From positions 496,001 to 560,000 of the forward strand of contig NZ_JAGIAW010000001.1 in NCBI RefSeq assembly GCF_017744655.1: a DNA stretch of 64,000 nt, in the 5' to 3' direction. The translations under genes and the position numbers were made by a program. The notes beneath the pieces are model-generated. The model searched no databases. It worked only from the letters and a program-made list of their open reading frames with translations, and was not told the origin of the DNA. The DNA is from Devosia sp. Lineage in GTDB: Bacteria; Pseudomonadota; Alphaproteobacteria; Rhizobiales; Devosiaceae. The first letter of the stretch is position 1; each line of letters begins with the position of its first letter. Below, piece after piece: positions 1 through 11,796 of this stretch.

Positions 1-73
1 TTGTTAGGCTCTGGTTAACGAATTGGCGGGTAAATCTTTACCTAACCACGCCACCTATGGGGCCAAGCCATAA

Positions 74-1744
74 ATGACCATCAATCTCACGATCCCCGAT
101 ATCCAGGAACTCAAGCCCCGCATTACTGTCTTCGGTGCCGGCGGCGCCGGGGGTAACGCCGTCAACAACATGATCGAGTCCGGTCTCAGCGGCGTCGATT
201 TCGTGGTGGCCAATACGGACGCCCAGGCACTGGCCCTCTCGAAGGCCCAGCGTATCATTCAGCTCGGTGTCGGTGTTACCGAAGGCCTCGGCGCAGGGTC
301 GCACCCGGAAGTGGGTCGCGCGGCTGCCGAAGAAAGCTGGGATGAGATCAACGACCATCTCTCCGGCTCGCACATGGTCTTCATCACCGCCGGTATGGGG
401 GGTGGTACCGGTACGGGTTCCGCCCCGGTTATTGCCCGCGCCGCTCGCGAGCAGGGCATACTGACGGTTGGCGTGGTCACCAAGCCGTTCAATTTCGAAG
501 GCAATCGCCGCATGCGTCTGGCCGAGGACGGCATCGACGAGCTGCACCGCCATGTCGATACGCTCATCGTCATCCCGAACCAGAACCTCTTCCGCGTCGC
601 CAACGAGAAGACCACCTTCGCCGACGCTTTTGCGATGGCCGACCAGGTGCTGTTCTCCGGCGTTGCCTGTATCACTGACCTCATGGTCAAAGAGGGCCTG
701 ATCAACCTCGACTTCGCCGACGTCCGCGCCGTCATGCGCGGTATGGGCAAGGCGATGATGGGTACCGGTGAAGCATCGGGCGAAGATCGTGCCCGCCACG
801 CCGCCGAAGCCGCCATTGCCAATCCGCTCCTCGACGATGTCTCGATGCAGGGTGCCCGTGGCCTCCTCATCTCCATCACCGGCGGTCCCGACCTGACCCT
901 TTACGAAGTCGATGAAGCCGCGAGCCGTATCCGCGAGGAAGTCGACTCCGACGCCAACATCATCCTCGGCGCCACCTACGATCCGGACCTCACCGGCACC
1001 ATCCGCGTGTCCGTGGTTGCCACCGGCACCGATGCCACCATGGTCCAGGCCCTCGAGCCGGCCAAGCCGCACGCGTCGCGCACCCCGCTGGCCGTCCGTC
1101 GCCATGTGCCGGTCGAAACCACCCGCGCCGCCGCACCGGCCCCCGAGCCGACTGCCGAACTGATCGAAGACATCGGTTTCGAGGTCGAATCGGCCGTTGC
1201 CCAGGCGTTCGCTGCCGAGCGTCCCGCTGCCGCGCCCCAGCAGCACTATATGGAAGATGACGGTATCGTCGTTGAGCCCTATACCCCCGCTGCCGAGATG
1301 CATGCGGAGCCGGAAGAGGCTCCCATGGTTGAAGAAAAGCCGATCCCGAGCGTTTACGTGCCGTCTCATGCGGCCCGTCCCGACGGCCAGCGCCGCATGC
1401 CGCGTACCGAGGAGCTTCCGGTTGTTGCACGCCAGTCACAGCAGGCACAGGATCGTCATGCCGAAGAGCCGCGCAATGCCCGCGCTCTCTTCAAGCGCCT
1501 GGCCTCCAATGTGGGTCTGAACCTGGGTCAGCAGCAGGTCGAACCGCGTCGCGAACCGGCCTCCAGCATGGCCGATGATGCGGCTGCCCGCAGCGCGATT
1601 GAGGCAGGCGGCGCAAGGACTTCCCGCGTTCCGCACGCTTCGGAAGGCGCGCGTGGTAACCTCGACAATCAGGGTCGCAGCCAGCCGGCAGCCCCGCAGA
1701 AAGACAGCCTGGAAATTCCGGCCTTCCTCCGTAAGCACGGTTAA
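74..1744 (+). CDS. ftsZ: Cell division protein FtsZ
   Basis: Tubulin-like GTPase that polymerises into the cytoplasmic Z-ring at the division site. The N-terminal core (about residues 10-320) carries the glycine-rich GTP-binding signature GGGTGTGS at 109-116 and the T7 loop NLDFAD near residue 210. A long Ala/Pro/Glu-rich, probably disordered linker follows (about 325-545), and the protein ends in the conserved C-terminal peptide [11 protein letters not shown] (546-556), the docking site for FtsA and other partners. At 556 residues it is long for FtsZ because of the linker, as is usual in rhizobial relatives. It is the first gene in the window; ftsA would be expected just upstream, outside it. 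A strong terminator follows, so lpxC is probably transcribed separately. Confidence 0.98.
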   Translation: MTINLTIPDIQELKPRITVFGAGGAGGNAVNNMIESGLSGVDFVVANTDAQALALSKAQRIIQLGVGVTEGLGAGSHPEVGRAAAEESWDEINDHLSGSHMVFITAGMGGGTGTGSAPVIARAAREQGILTVGVVTKPFNFEGNRRMRLAEDGIDELHRHVDTLIVIPNQNLFRVANEKTTFADAFAMADQVLFSGVACITDLMVKEGLINLDFADVRAVMRGMGKAMMGTGEASGEDRARHAAEAAIANPLLDDVSMQGARGLLISITGGPDLTLYEVDEAASRIREEVDSDANIILGATYDPDLTGTIRVSVVATGTDATMVQALEPAKPHASRTPLAVRRHVPVETTRAAAPAPEPTAELIEDIGFEVESAVAQAFAAERPAAAPQQHYMEDDGIVVEPYTPAAEMHAEPEEAPMVEEKPIPSVYVPSHAARPDGQRRMPRTEELPVVARQSQQAQDRHAEEPRNARALFKRLASNVGLNLGQQQVEPRREPASSMADDAAARSAIEAGGARTSRVPHASEGARGNLDNQGRSQPAAPQKDSLEIPAFLRKHG

Positions 1745-1773
1745 AGTCTCTTAAAGAGAACTCTGTAAACGTT

Positions 1774-1805
1774 ACTCGGCGCGGCTTCCGCGCCGAGTTT
1801 TTTTT
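1774..1805 (+). terminator. Rho-independent terminator of ftsZ
   Basis: A perfect 11-bp stem (1774-1784 with 1788-1798), loop CTT, is followed by a run of eight T (1798-1805). It lies 30 bp after the ftsZ stop and separates ftsZ from lpxC. Confidence 0.93.
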
Positions 1806-1855
1806 GGCTAACAGTTGCGCGAGCGTGAGACCCTTGGGGGTGGAGTAAGAAAAGT

Positions 1856-2812
1856 ATGAAAACAATGTCCACACGCCAGCGCACGCTTTCCGGCGAAGTC
1901 ACCTTTTCCGGCTATGGCGTGCACTCAGCTGCGCCTGTAAATCTCACGATCAGCCCGGCTCCGGCCGATAGCGGCTTCCTCATTCGCCGGGATCTCGGCG
2001 AGGGGCGTGTAACCCAGCCCGTTTCCGTGCATTTCTCGCGCGTCAGCCGCACGACTCTTTGCACCACGCTTGATCTCGGCGACAGCGTCAGCGTCGCGAC
2101 CGTCGAGCACGTCACTTCCGCACTGTCCGGCATGGGCGTCGACAACGCGCTCATCACCGTCGATGGCCCGGAATGCCCCATCCTCGATGGCAGCGCGCAT
2201 CCCTTCGCAGCCGCCATCATGGAAGTCGGCCTCGAATCTCAGCCGGCCCCGCGCAAGTTCCTGAAGATCATACGCGCCGTGACCGTGCGCAACAATGACG
2301 CCTTCGCCGCGCTTGAGCCCTATAACGGCCGCGCGCTCGACCTCGAAATCGACTTCGATTCCAAGGTCATCGGCCGCCAGCGCATGATCTTCGACTGGAC
2401 CCCGCGCCGTTATCTCGACGACGTCTCCCGCGCCCGCACCTTCGGCTTTGCCCGCGATGCCAAGGCGCTGCGCCAGGCCGGCTACGCACTCGGCTCCAGC
2501 CTCGACAATTCTATCACGGTCGATGAAGACCGCGTGCTCAATCCGAACGGCCTGCGCTACGAAGACGAATTCGTGCGCCACAAGCTGCTCGATGCCATTG
2601 GCGATCTGTCGCTCGGTGGCCTGCCCATCTGGGGCCGTTTCCGCTCCTATAAGGGTGGGCATGCGCTCAATGCTCATGTCCTGGCGGGTCTCTTTTCGAG
2701 CGAAGCCAATTATGAGATAGTCAACGCCGAGGATCTGCCGCTGGAAGTCGAGGCTTTCGACGACCATCCGGAGGGTTTGGGCGTTCGCCATTATCTCCGG
2801 TCCGTGCGCTGA
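1856..2812 (+). CDS. lpxC: UDP-3-O-acyl-N-acetylglucosamine deacetylase LpxC
   Basis: Zinc deacetylase for the committed step of lipid A synthesis, in the cytoplasm. The family metal-binding motifs are visible: VEHVTSAL near residue 82 and HKLLDAIGDL near residue 242, supplying His, His and Asp ligands. The length of 318 residues is close to the usual ~300. The ATG at 1856 has GGAG about ten bases upstream; a second in-frame ATG three codons later (1865) is possible. A GC-rich 7-bp hairpin starts at the stop codon (2811-2827) but lacks a T-tract, so read-through into bamD is possible. The order ftsZ-lpxC-bamD-recN-ligA is a conserved alphaproteobacterial arrangement. Confidence 0.97.
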   Translation: MKTMSTRQRTLSGEVTFSGYGVHSAAPVNLTISPAPADSGFLIRRDLGEGRVTQPVSVHFSRVSRTTLCTTLDLGDSVSVATVEHVTSALSGMGVDNALITVDGPECPILDGSAHPFAAAIMEVGLESQPAPRKFLKIIRAVTVRNNDAFAALEPYNGRALDLEIDFDSKVIGRQRMIFDWTPRRYLDDVSRARTFGFARDAKALRQAGYALGSSLDNSITVDEDRVLNPNGLRYEDEFVRHKLLDAIGDLSLGGLPIWGRFRSYKGGHALNAHVLAGLFSSEANYEIVNAEDLPLEVEAFDDHPEGLGVRHYLRSVR

Positions 2813-2924
2813 CCGGCTTTGCCGGTCGCCACGCCACAGTTTTGATCCAATTACTAATTACGCCGCAAGCGCTTGTGGAAGTTTGAGAACGGGGCACTTC
2901 GTGACTGTTAAAGTTGTAAGCCAG

Positions 2925-3746
2925 ATGGCGAACCGGGTTGCCCGTTTTGCCGCTATGGGTCTGTTCGCTACCCTTCTCACCGCTTGCGCCGGCATGAACC
3001 TTTTTGGGCCTCCCAAGCTCAAGGAAGCGCCGATCGTTCCGGCCGCCGCCCTTTATCAGGGCGCGCTGGATGATATGGATCGTCAGTATTACCAGACTGC
3101 CATCAAGAAGCTCGAGCAGCTCGATCGCCAACATCCGCGTGATGCGCTGACCGAAAAGAGCAAGCTGATGCAGGTTTATGCCCATTATCGCATCGGCAAG
3201 TTCAACGAAGCGATCCTGGCTGCCGACCGCTACATGGCGCTTTACCCGAACGGCAAGGACGTTCCCTATGTCCTCTGGCTCAAGGGCACGTCCTATTATG
3301 GTCAGATCAAGGACATCACCCGCGACCAGCAGCTGTCGCGCGATGCCATCGACACCTACACCCTGCTGATTTCGAACTATCCGAACTCGGAATATGCCAA
3401 GGACGCCAAGGAAAAGCTCCTCGTCGCCTATGACCAGCTTGCCGGCAAGGAAATGTCCGTCGGCCGTTACTATCTCGGCAATGGCGAATATACCGCCGCC
3501 ATCAACCGCTTCCGCGAAGTGGTCGAAAAGTGGCAGACGTCCACGCATATCGAAGAGGCCCTTTATCGCCTGACCGAAGGCTACCTGCTGCTTGGCCTTA
3601 CCAATGAAGCCATGTCGGCCGCCGCCGTCCTCGGCCACAACTACCCCTCGAGCGACTGGTACAAGCGCGCCTTCGAACTTCTGGGCAAGCAGGGCCTTGC
3701 GCCCCAGCTCAACTCCGGCAGTTGGCTTGCCGCGCACAAGAGCTGA
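2925..3746 (+). CDS. bamD: Outer membrane assembly lipoprotein BamD (ComL)
   Basis: Lipoprotein subunit of the BAM complex, which inserts beta-barrel proteins into the outer membrane. The N-terminus is a lipoprotein signal: a charged start, a hydrophobic stretch and the lipobox LLTAC, so Cys would be residue 21 from the ATG at 2925. The mature part has the TPR-type helical repeats of the family, such as the AILAADRYMALYP and TYTLLISNYPNSEYA segments. An in-frame GTG at 2901 would add eight residues to the signal peptide. Neither start has a strong ribosome binding site, so the start is uncertain by 24 bases. A terminator follows directly. Confidence 0.95.
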   Translation: MANRVARFAAMGLFATLLTACAGMNLFGPPKLKEAPIVPAAALYQGALDDMDRQYYQTAIKKLEQLDRQHPRDALTEKSKLMQVYAHYRIGKFNEAILAADRYMALYPNGKDVPYVLWLKGTSYYGQIKDITRDQQLSRDAIDTYTLLISNYPNSEYAKDAKEKLLVAYDQLAGKEMSVGRYYLGNGEYTAAINRFREVVEKWQTSTHIEEALYRLTEGYLLLGLTNEAMSAAAVLGHNYPSSDWYKRAFELLGKQGLAPQLNSGSWLAAHKS

Positions 3747-3767
3747 GTCTTTTGTAATCTGAATTCG

Positions 3768-3791
3768 AAAGGGCCCTCCGGGGCCCTTTTT
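3768..3791 (+). terminator. Rho-independent terminator of bamD
   Basis: Stem AAAGGGCCC (3768-3776) with GGGCCCTTT (3781-3789), loop TCCG, continuing into a T-run to 3791. It ends the ftsZ-lpxC-bamD group. Confidence 0.9.
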
Positions 3792-3855
3792 GTTTGGGTC
3801 GGCTACGCGCGGTGAGGGCCCTGAGTTTCTCGTCGGCAAAAACCTAACCTTGATC

Positions 3856-3928
3856 GTCACCACCGGGCTTGTCCCGGTGGTCCATGCCGAGGCGAGGTGG
3901 ATTGCCGGGCCAAGCCCGGCAATGACGA
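3856..3928. repeat. Intergenic palindromic repeat, family A, copy 1
   Basis: Two back-to-back hairpins: ACCGGGCTTGTCCCGGT and, about 40 bases on, TTGCCGGGCCAAGCCCGGCAA, ending in ATGACGA. The same arrangement recurs at 12476-12559 with a different middle. It fills most of the gap between bamD and the next gene. Confidence 0.8.
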
Positions 3929-3971
3929 AGGGAGGGTTTCTCCCAGCGACGCCGAGCGCTAAGCTCGGCCC

Positions 3972-4385
3972 ATGGCCTCAAAGCTCACCATCCCCGCGCA
4001 ATTCCTTGGCGTCCCATACAACGCCGCCATCCATCCCGGAGTGGTGCATCCGGACGATCTGTCGACCGGTGCCAATTGCCAGGTTTTCGCGTACGCACTC
4101 CTCGCTCATTTCGGCATCGCCTTTCCGCCCCTGCGCTCAAGCGAACTCTGGGCCGACATAGAGCATTCCTGGGTGGTCACGGAGTTCCAGCCGTTCGATC
4201 TTCTCCTCTTCGGTAAAACCGCCGATGCCTTCGGGGCCCATGTTGCTGTGCATATCGGCGAGGGCAGGGCGATACATCTGTCCCGCGCCGTCGGCTTGCC
4301 TGTCGAGTGGGCCATTGAGGACTTCGCTACCCATGAGAATTATCGCGTGCTGATCGGCGCTAAGCGCCCGCACGCCAAGGTTTGA
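3972..4385 (+). CDS. Small NlpC/P60-like cysteine hydrolase-like protein
   Basis: 137-residue protein without a signal peptide. The segment ANCQVFAYALLAHFG (about 36-50) looks like the catalytic-Cys helix of the NlpC/P60 (CHAP-like) fold, and FDLLLFGK then HVAVHIGEGRAIHLS (about 75-105) looks like the following beta-sheet with its active-site His. Known members cleave peptidoglycan peptides or other amides, but this compact cytoplasmic form could act on something else. It starts with ATG and lies 48 bp before the methyltransferase gene, so the two may be cotranscribed. The family assignment rests on motif pattern only. Confidence 0.65.
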   Translation: MASKLTIPAQFLGVPYNAAIHPGVVHPDDLSTGANCQVFAYALLAHFGIAFPPLRSSELWADIEHSWVVTEFQPFDLLLFGKTADAFGAHVAVHIGEGRAIHLSRAVGLPVEWAIEDFATHENYRVLIGAKRPHAKV

Positions 4386-4433
4386 CATCGACGACCTCAA
4401 GCCCCATCTCCCGGGAAACGGAGCGCCAGACCA

Positions 4434-5111
4434 ATGCCCCCATCCCCCTTCGACGCCCAAGCCGCCCGCCACTATGCCGAAGGCCCGCCGCGCCAGGTGC
4501 CCGGTTTCGCGGGACTCCATCGCATGATGAACCTGCTTCTCGCCGAGACGCTACCGCCTGACGCAAACATTCTCGTCCTCGGCGCCGGCGGTGGTCTCGA
4601 GCTCAAGGCCATGGCTGATTTCCGCCCCGGCTGGCGCTTCTCCGGCGTCGACCCTTCTGCCGACATGCTGCAGCTCGCCCGCCAGATCACCGCCGAACAC
4701 GCCACCCGCATCGATCTCACCGAAGGCTATATCGACGCTGCCCCCGAAGGCCCATTCGATGCCGCCACCAGCCTTCTTACCTTCCATTTCATCCCGCGCG
4801 ACCAGCGCCTTGAAACGCTCCGTCAAATCCGCAGCCGCCTCAAACCCGGCGCGCCCTTCATCCTCGCCCATATCAGCTTCCCGCAGACGGAACCCGAGCG
4901 CTCGACCTGGATCGCCCGCCACGTCGCCTATGGCCAGGCCGACGATGTCGACCCGGCCACGGCGGCAAAGGCCCGCGAAGCGATTGGCACCCGCCTGACG
5001 ATTCTCTCGCCTGATGAGGAAGAAGCCATGCTCAGCGAAGCCGGATTTGCCGCCATCAGTCTCTTCTACTCAGCCTTCAGTTTCCGAGGCTGGGTGGCTT
5101 ATGCACGCTAG
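4434..5111 (+). CDS. Class I SAM-dependent methyltransferase
   Basis: 225-residue Rossmann-type methyltransferase. Motif I is ILVLGAGGG (about 45-53), followed by FSGVDPSADML, the acidic loop that holds the SAM ribose. The motif IV-V region FDAATSLLTFHFIP and a LKPGAPFILAHISFP strand complete the fold. The substrate cannot be told from the sequence; the overall shape resembles UbiE/Tam-like small-molecule methyltransferases. It lies downstream of the NlpC/P60-like gene and is closed off by a very strong palindromic repeat. No signal peptide is seen. Confidence 0.85.
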   Translation: MPPSPFDAQAARHYAEGPPRQVPGFAGLHRMMNLLLAETLPPDANILVLGAGGGLELKAMADFRPGWRFSGVDPSADMLQLARQITAEHATRIDLTEGYIDAAPEGPFDAATSLLTFHFIPRDQRLETLRQIRSRLKPGAPFILAHISFPQTEPERSTWIARHVAYGQADDVDPATAAKAREAIGTRLTILSPDEEEAMLSEAGFAAISLFYSAFSFRGWVAYAR

Positions 5112-5138
5112 GGCGCTGGCCGGCCATCTACTCCCGAT

Positions 5139-5208
5139 TGTCACCCCGGCGAAGGCCGGGGCCCATCCTGAGATCTCGAGATGGGCCCCGGCCTTCGCCG
5201 GGGTGACA
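5139..5208. repeat. Intergenic palindromic repeat, family C, copy 1 (perfect 29-bp inverted repeat)
   Basis: Arms 5139-5167 and 5180-5208 are exact reverse complements, with a 12-base loop (5168-5179) that contains the palindrome GAGATCTC. Related copies are at 61016-61043 (collapsed) and 63032-63101 (imperfect). As RNA it would form a very stable hairpin and may end or protect transcripts of the methyltransferase gene. Confidence 0.88.
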
Positions 5209-5374
5209 GTTTGTGGGTGCCGCAGCCACACCCCCATAACCCCAGTTGCCATTTTGTTCTTTTTCTCTATCATGTCTCCCCATTCGCATTGCTGTGCGAA
5301 AGTTAATCGCCGCTGACGCCGGGCCGGCACTCAAATGCTATGAGGAAGGCCCGACAGGCCTTGGATAGATCCGC

Positions 5375-7045
5375 ATGCTGAACGCGCTTTCGGTTCGCAA
5401 CATTGTCCTTATCGACCAGCTCGATCTGGCGCTTGACGAGGGCATGACCGTCCTCACCGGCGAGACTGGTGCTGGCAAATCCATCCTGCTCGATGCGCTG
5501 ACCCTGGCCCTTGGCGGCCGCGGCGACGCTTCGCTTGTCCGGCAGGGGCAGGAGAGCGGGCAGGTGGTCGCCATGGTGCAACTGCCGGCCAATCATCCGG
5601 CCCGTGCCCACTTGCGCGACAATGCTATTGCCGACGACGAGGAGGTGATCCTCCGCCGCGTACAATTCGCCGATGGCCGCACTCGCGCCTTCATCAACGA
5701 TCAGCCGGTTTCCGCCGCCCTGCTGCAAAAGATCGGCAGCCAGATCATCGAAATCCACGGCCAGCACGACGACCGGGCTCTCGTCGATGTCGCCACCCAT
5801 CGCGCCGCCCTCGATGCCTTTGGCGAACTCGCTGCGCCCGCCGTCGCCGTGCGTGAGGCCTGGGCCGACCTCGTCGAAATCCAGCAGGCGGTGCGCGAGC
5901 AGCAGGCTCGCGTCGCTGAAGCGCTTGCTGCCGAAGACTATGCCCGCCACACGGTGGAAGAGCTTGAAAAGCTCAAGCCCATCGAAGGCGAAGAGGCCGA
6001 ATTGGCCGAGCGCCGCCAGCAATTGCAGCAGGCCGAGAAGTCGGCCGCCGATCTCATCGAGATCGACGAAATCCTCAACGGCCCCAACGCCCCGTCGCCG
6101 GCTCTGTCCGGCCTGATGCGCCGCCTGCTGCGCAAAATCGACGGCGGCGCCGAACTTTTCCAGCCCATCGTCGATGCGCTCGATGCCTCGCTCGCGACGC
6201 TCGACCGCGCTGGCGAGGCCCTGGAAGATCTGCAGCGCCAGATGGCCTATGATCCGGCTGAGCTGGAAGGTGTCGAAGAGCGCCTCTTTGCCCTGCGCGC
6301 CGCTGCCCGCAAGCATCAGGCGACCTGCGACGAGTTGCCCGCCATTCTCGAAAAGTATCAGGGTGACCTCGATACCCTGCAGAGCGGTGAAAGCCGGCTC
6401 AAGGCGCTGGAGGCCGACGAATCCCGCGCCCGTTCGCGGTACCGCGAAGTCGCCGAAACCCTGTCATCGGGCCGCGCCAAGGCCGCCAAAGCCCTCAGCA
6501 AGGCTGTCGAAGCGGAATTGCCTGACCTGAAACTCGGCGCCGCCAAGTTCATAGTCGATCACCAGATCGAAACGGACCGCGTCGCCGCTGCTGGATTCGA
6601 TCAGATTGCCTTCCACGTCCAGACCAATCCGGGCACGGCCGCCGGTCCCTTGCTCAAGGTTGCTTCGGGCGGCGAACTGAGCCGTTTCCTCTTGGCCCTG
6701 AAGGTCGTTCTCGCCGATCGTGGTTCTGCGCCGGTCCTGATCTTTGACGAAATCGACACCGGCGTCGGTGGTGCCGTAGCCGACGCCATCGGCCGCCGTC
6801 TGGCGCGCCTCGCCAAGACCGTGCAGGTTCTCACCGTCACCCACGCGCCGCAGGTCGCCGCCCGTGCCAATCGGCATCTGCTCATCGAAAAGCAGATGGT
6901 GGAGGAGGGCGCCTTCATGCGCACCCATGTCCGCCCCCTTGAGCCCGATTCCCGGCAGGAAGAGGTCGCCCGCATGCTGGCCGGCGCCGAGATCACCTCG
7001 GAAGCCCGCGCTGCTGCCAAGAAATTGCTCGCCGCGGTGAAATAA
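5375..7045 (+). CDS. recN: DNA repair protein RecN
   Basis: SMC-like ATPase that acts early in double-strand break repair. The Walker A motif GETGAGKS is at residues 29-36, the C-terminal half has the ABC signature (ASGGELSRFLLALK) and Walker B with LIFDEIDTGVGG, and the middle is a long alpha-helical coiled-coil section rich in Glu, Ala and Gln. The length of 556 residues is normal. The ATG at 5375 is the natural start, before the conserved opening that reads LNALSVRNIVLID. It precedes ligA with a family B repeat between them, a pairing often seen in related genomes. Confidence 0.97.
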   Translation: MLNALSVRNIVLIDQLDLALDEGMTVLTGETGAGKSILLDALTLALGGRGDASLVRQGQESGQVVAMVQLPANHPARAHLRDNAIADDEEVILRRVQFADGRTRAFINDQPVSAALLQKIGSQIIEIHGQHDDRALVDVATHRAALDAFGELAAPAVAVREAWADLVEIQQAVREQQARVAEALAAEDYARHTVEELEKLKPIEGEEAELAERRQQLQQAEKSAADLIEIDEILNGPNAPSPALSGLMRRLLRKIDGGAELFQPIVDALDASLATLDRAGEALEDLQRQMAYDPAELEGVEERLFALRAAARKHQATCDELPAILEKYQGDLDTLQSGESRLKALEADESRARSRYREVAETLSSGRAKAAKALSKAVEAELPDLKLGAAKFIVDHQIETDRVAAAGFDQIAFHVQTNPGTAAGPLLKVASGGELSRFLLALKVVLADRGSAPVLIFDEIDTGVGGAVADAIGRRLARLAKTVQVLTVTHAPQVAARANRHLLIEKQMVEEGAFMRTHVRPLEPDSRQEEVARMLAGAEITSEARAAAKKLLAAVK

Positions 7046-9397
<2,352 letters not shown>

Positions 9398-9418
9398 TTT
9401 TTGAAGGGAGGGGATCGC

Positions 9419-10705
9419 ATGAGGATTTTTGTAGCCGCAGCAGGTTTGGCACTCGCTCTGACCGGCGCCACACAAGCCAGCGAGGCGGGCGATCAGCTCG
9501 CCCAAAGCCTCTACGATGGCACAATCAGCGATCTCGCAGCCCGCTCCACAGCCGCTTGCGAGGCCGGTGAGGGCGATGCCTGCTTTACCCTCGGCCTCGA
9601 TGGCTTCATCGCCGCCTACGAAACTTTTGCTCAAGGCCTTTATCGCCACGGCGCGGTCACGCCCAATTCCCCCGCCATGGGCATGCTGCTCGGCATGGGC
9701 CTCGATACGCCCACAGCGCCAGCCAATCCCAATCCCGAGCCGCTGACCTACGAACAGTTCCGCGATCTCCTCGACACCTTTTCCAAAACGCTCGACATCG
9801 CCGCCGGCCATATGAAGCAGGCCGGAGAAGGCACGCCCTTCGTCATCCACATCGACCCGCTGCAAGTTCGCATCGATCTCGACGGCAATGGCGAGGCTGG
9901 CGCCGCCGAAACGCTCGGCGCACTTCTCGGCGAGGCGGGAGAGTTCGTCAATATCCCCGCGCCCGATGCCCCGCCGCCGGGCAAGACCAAGTCCAAGGGC
10001 ACCGAGCCGACGGAAAACACCATCATCGGCTTCGACAATGCCGACGCCATCTGGTTTGCCGGCTACGCCAATATCAGTGCCACGCCGGTCGAAATCATCC
10101 TGGCGCATGATTTTTCCGATTTCTTCAACGCCTATTTCCACCGCATCTTCCCCAAGGCCGGCCTGCCCATGCAGGAGTTTTCGCGCGGTGAAGGCACTCT
10201 GATGATGGATGCCGACAGCGATGCCTTCATCGCTGATATCGTCGCGGCCATTCACACCGCCGATTTCCCCGTGATCGACCAGCCCCGCCTCGCCGCCGTG
10301 CTCGGCCGCCTCAGCGCCATAACCGCCCTCAGCCGTCAGAACTGGGAAATGATCCTGGCTGAAACAGACGACGACCGCGAACTGCTGCCATCGCCGACCC
10401 AGACGTCCCTCGTGCCCGATCAGACCATCACCGAGGACGTCGTAAAAGCCTGGTTCGCCACTCTCGATCAGCTCGATCTGATCATCAATGGCGAACTGCT
10501 GCTGCCGCATTGGCGCTTCAGCCAGGGTTTTAACTTGAAAACCTATTTCGAAACGGCGACCGAAACCGACCTCGTCATGCTCTTCACCGGCCACGCCGCC
10601 TTGCCCTATCTCAGCGATGGTCCGGTCGCCGATGCCGCCGCCTTTGCCGAGCTCAACCGTGTCATGGGCGACGAATGGCCCATGTTTGCCCTGTGGTTCA
10701 ATTGA
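9419..10705 (+). CDS. Exported protein of unknown function with EF-hand-like loop
   Basis: 428-residue protein with a clear signal peptide ending in ALTGATQA-S, preceded by a strong GGGAGGGG ribosome binding site. Residues 153-164 (DLDGNGEAGAAE) fit the EF-hand calcium-loop pattern: D at 1, 3, N at 5, G at 6, E at 12. A second acidic stretch, DADSDAFIADIV (264-275), is a weaker match. It has no cysteine-rich or catalytic motif I recognise. Its stop overlaps the start of the next exported protein (TGATG), so at least the first two genes of this cluster are translationally linked. The function is unknown; a periplasmic calcium-responsive role is only a guess. Confidence 0.8.
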   Translation: MRIFVAAAGLALALTGATQASEAGDQLAQSLYDGTISDLAARSTAACEAGEGDACFTLGLDGFIAAYETFAQGLYRHGAVTPNSPAMGMLLGMGLDTPTAPANPNPEPLTYEQFRDLLDTFSKTLDIAAGHMKQAGEGTPFVIHIDPLQVRIDLDGNGEAGAAETLGALLGEAGEFVNIPAPDAPPPGKTKSKGTEPTENTIIGFDNADAIWFAGYANISATPVEIILAHDFSDFFNAYFHRIFPKAGLPMQEFSRGEGTLMMDADSDAFIADIVAAIHTADFPVIDQPRLAAVLGRLSAITALSRQNWEMILAETDDDRELLPSPTQTSLVPDQTITEDVVKAWFATLDQLDLIINGELLLPHWRFSQGFNLKTYFETATETDLVMLFTGHAALPYLSDGPVADAAAFAELNRVMGDEWPMFALWFN

Positions 10706-11226
10706 TGCTGCGCGCGCTACCGCTCCTCGGCCTCTCCCTCCTGGCGCCGCCGGCTTTCGCCGCACCCATTCCCGTCTTCGACGAGCCCAAGGCTCTGCTC
10801 GAAGCGATTTACGGGCAGATCGAAAGCTATGAAGAAGCCTATACCAGTGGCACGTTCGACCCCGACGACAGTTTCGACGACGTGGACTCCTTCTCCACCC
10901 ACCTCGGCACGCTGTTGCGCGAGGCCGACGAAAAACTTTTCGCCACCGGCAGCGAAATGGGCGCCCTCGATTTCTCGCCCTTCATCAATGGCCAGGATTC
11001 TGGCGGCCAAACCTATGTCATTCACGATCCCAAGGTGAAGGGTAGCCGCGCCATTGGTGACGTTGAGATCCTGCTCTCCGGCGACCCGCTCTATACCATC
11101 ACCTTCCAGATGGTCGACGAAGGCGCCGAGCGGGGCTGGAAGATCGACGAAATCCTGCTGCCCAACGGTGAATCAGAAGGCACCTGGCCCCTGTCCGAAT
11201 ATCTGGCCAATCCGCTGGCCCAATAG
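10705..11226 (+). CDS. Exported protein, DUF3828-like, paralogue 1 of 3
   Basis: 173 residues with a signal peptide (MLRALPLLGLSLLAPPAFA). The mature protein opens with PKALLEAIYGQI, has a central GALDFSPFINGQD, and ends with ERGWKIDEILLPNG. The same three blocks recur in the next two genes, so these are tandem duplicates that have diverged. The overall pattern (an N-terminal helix, then a beta-sheet with a GWKIDDI-type strand) resembles DUF3828/NTF2-like exported proteins; the family call is from memory of the pattern. The ATG at 10705 overlaps the stop of the upstream gene by one base. Confidence 0.82.
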   Translation: MLRALPLLGLSLLAPPAFAAPIPVFDEPKALLEAIYGQIESYEEAYTSGTFDPDDSFDDVDSFSTHLGTLLREADEKLFATGSEMGALDFSPFINGQDSGGQTYVIHDPKVKGSRAIGDVEILLSGDPLYTITFQMVDEGAERGWKIDEILLPNGESEGTWPLSEYLANPLAQ

Positions 11227-11236
11227 GAGTTTTCAA

Positions 11237-11704
11237 ATGCGTCGCCTCGCCCTTGTTCCCGCCTTGCTGCTGGCGTTCGCCGCTCCAGCCTTCGCCCAGC
11301 CCTATGCAACGCCGCAGGAACTGCTCGAAGCCTTCTACGAGCCCTATTTCTCCGGCGATTTTCCTGAGTTCGAATCCGATTTCCGCTCCGTCGCACTGAA
11401 CGCGCTTTACGAGGCCGACGCTGAAAACACCCCCGAGGGCGAAATCGGCGCGCTTGATTTCGATCCCTATATCGACGGCCAGGATTTCGATCTGGCCGAT
11501 CTCGTCATCGGCGAGCCGGAAGAGAGCGAAGGTTTTGCCACGGTGGACGTTACCTTCACCAATTTCGGCGAACCGCGGCACATCGTCTACGACCTCGTCT
11601 ACGAAGATGGCGGCTGGCGCATCGATGATCTCGCAGGCGAGAACGCCGATTTCTCCTATCGCCTCAGCGAGATTTTTGCAGAGGCCGCCGCGCGCTGGGA
11701 GTAG
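11237..11704 (+). CDS. Exported protein, DUF3828-like, paralogue 2 of 3
   Basis: 155 residues with signal peptide MRRLALVPALLLAFAAPAFA. The shared blocks are PQELLEAFYEPYF near the start, GALDFDPYIDGQDFDLADL in the middle and EDGGWRIDDLAG near the end. The ATG at 11237 has AGGAG 9 bases upstream (it overlaps the end of the previous gene), and the spacing of ten bases suggests one operon with paralogue 1. It is the most acidic of the three. The role is unknown. Confidence 0.83.
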   Translation: MRRLALVPALLLAFAAPAFAQPYATPQELLEAFYEPYFSGDFPEFESDFRSVALNALYEADAENTPEGEIGALDFDPYIDGQDFDLADLVIGEPEESEGFATVDVTFTNFGEPRHIVYDLVYEDGGWRIDDLAGENADFSYRLSEIFAEAAARWE

Positions 11705-11731
11705 GGGCGCAACACCTACCCCAAGTGACGT

Positions 11732-11796
11732 GTCATCCCCGCGAAAGCGGTGATCTCCGTTTTTGGGACAGGGATTCCCGCTTTGGCGGGAATGAC
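11732..11796. repeat. Intergenic palindromic repeat, family B, copy 2
   Basis: CCGCGAAAGCGGTGATC and GATTCCCGCTTTGGCGGG arms with substitutions relative to the other copies. It lies between paralogues 2 and 3 of the exported-protein cluster, so it may separate their expression. Confidence 0.82.

Noticed and set aside
38..1369. Long open frame on the minus strand opposite ftsZ (443 codons)
   Set aside because: It is an antisense shadow caused by the GC-rich codon use of ftsZ; composition (Gly, Arg, His, Asp) fits no protein and it has no ribosome binding site.
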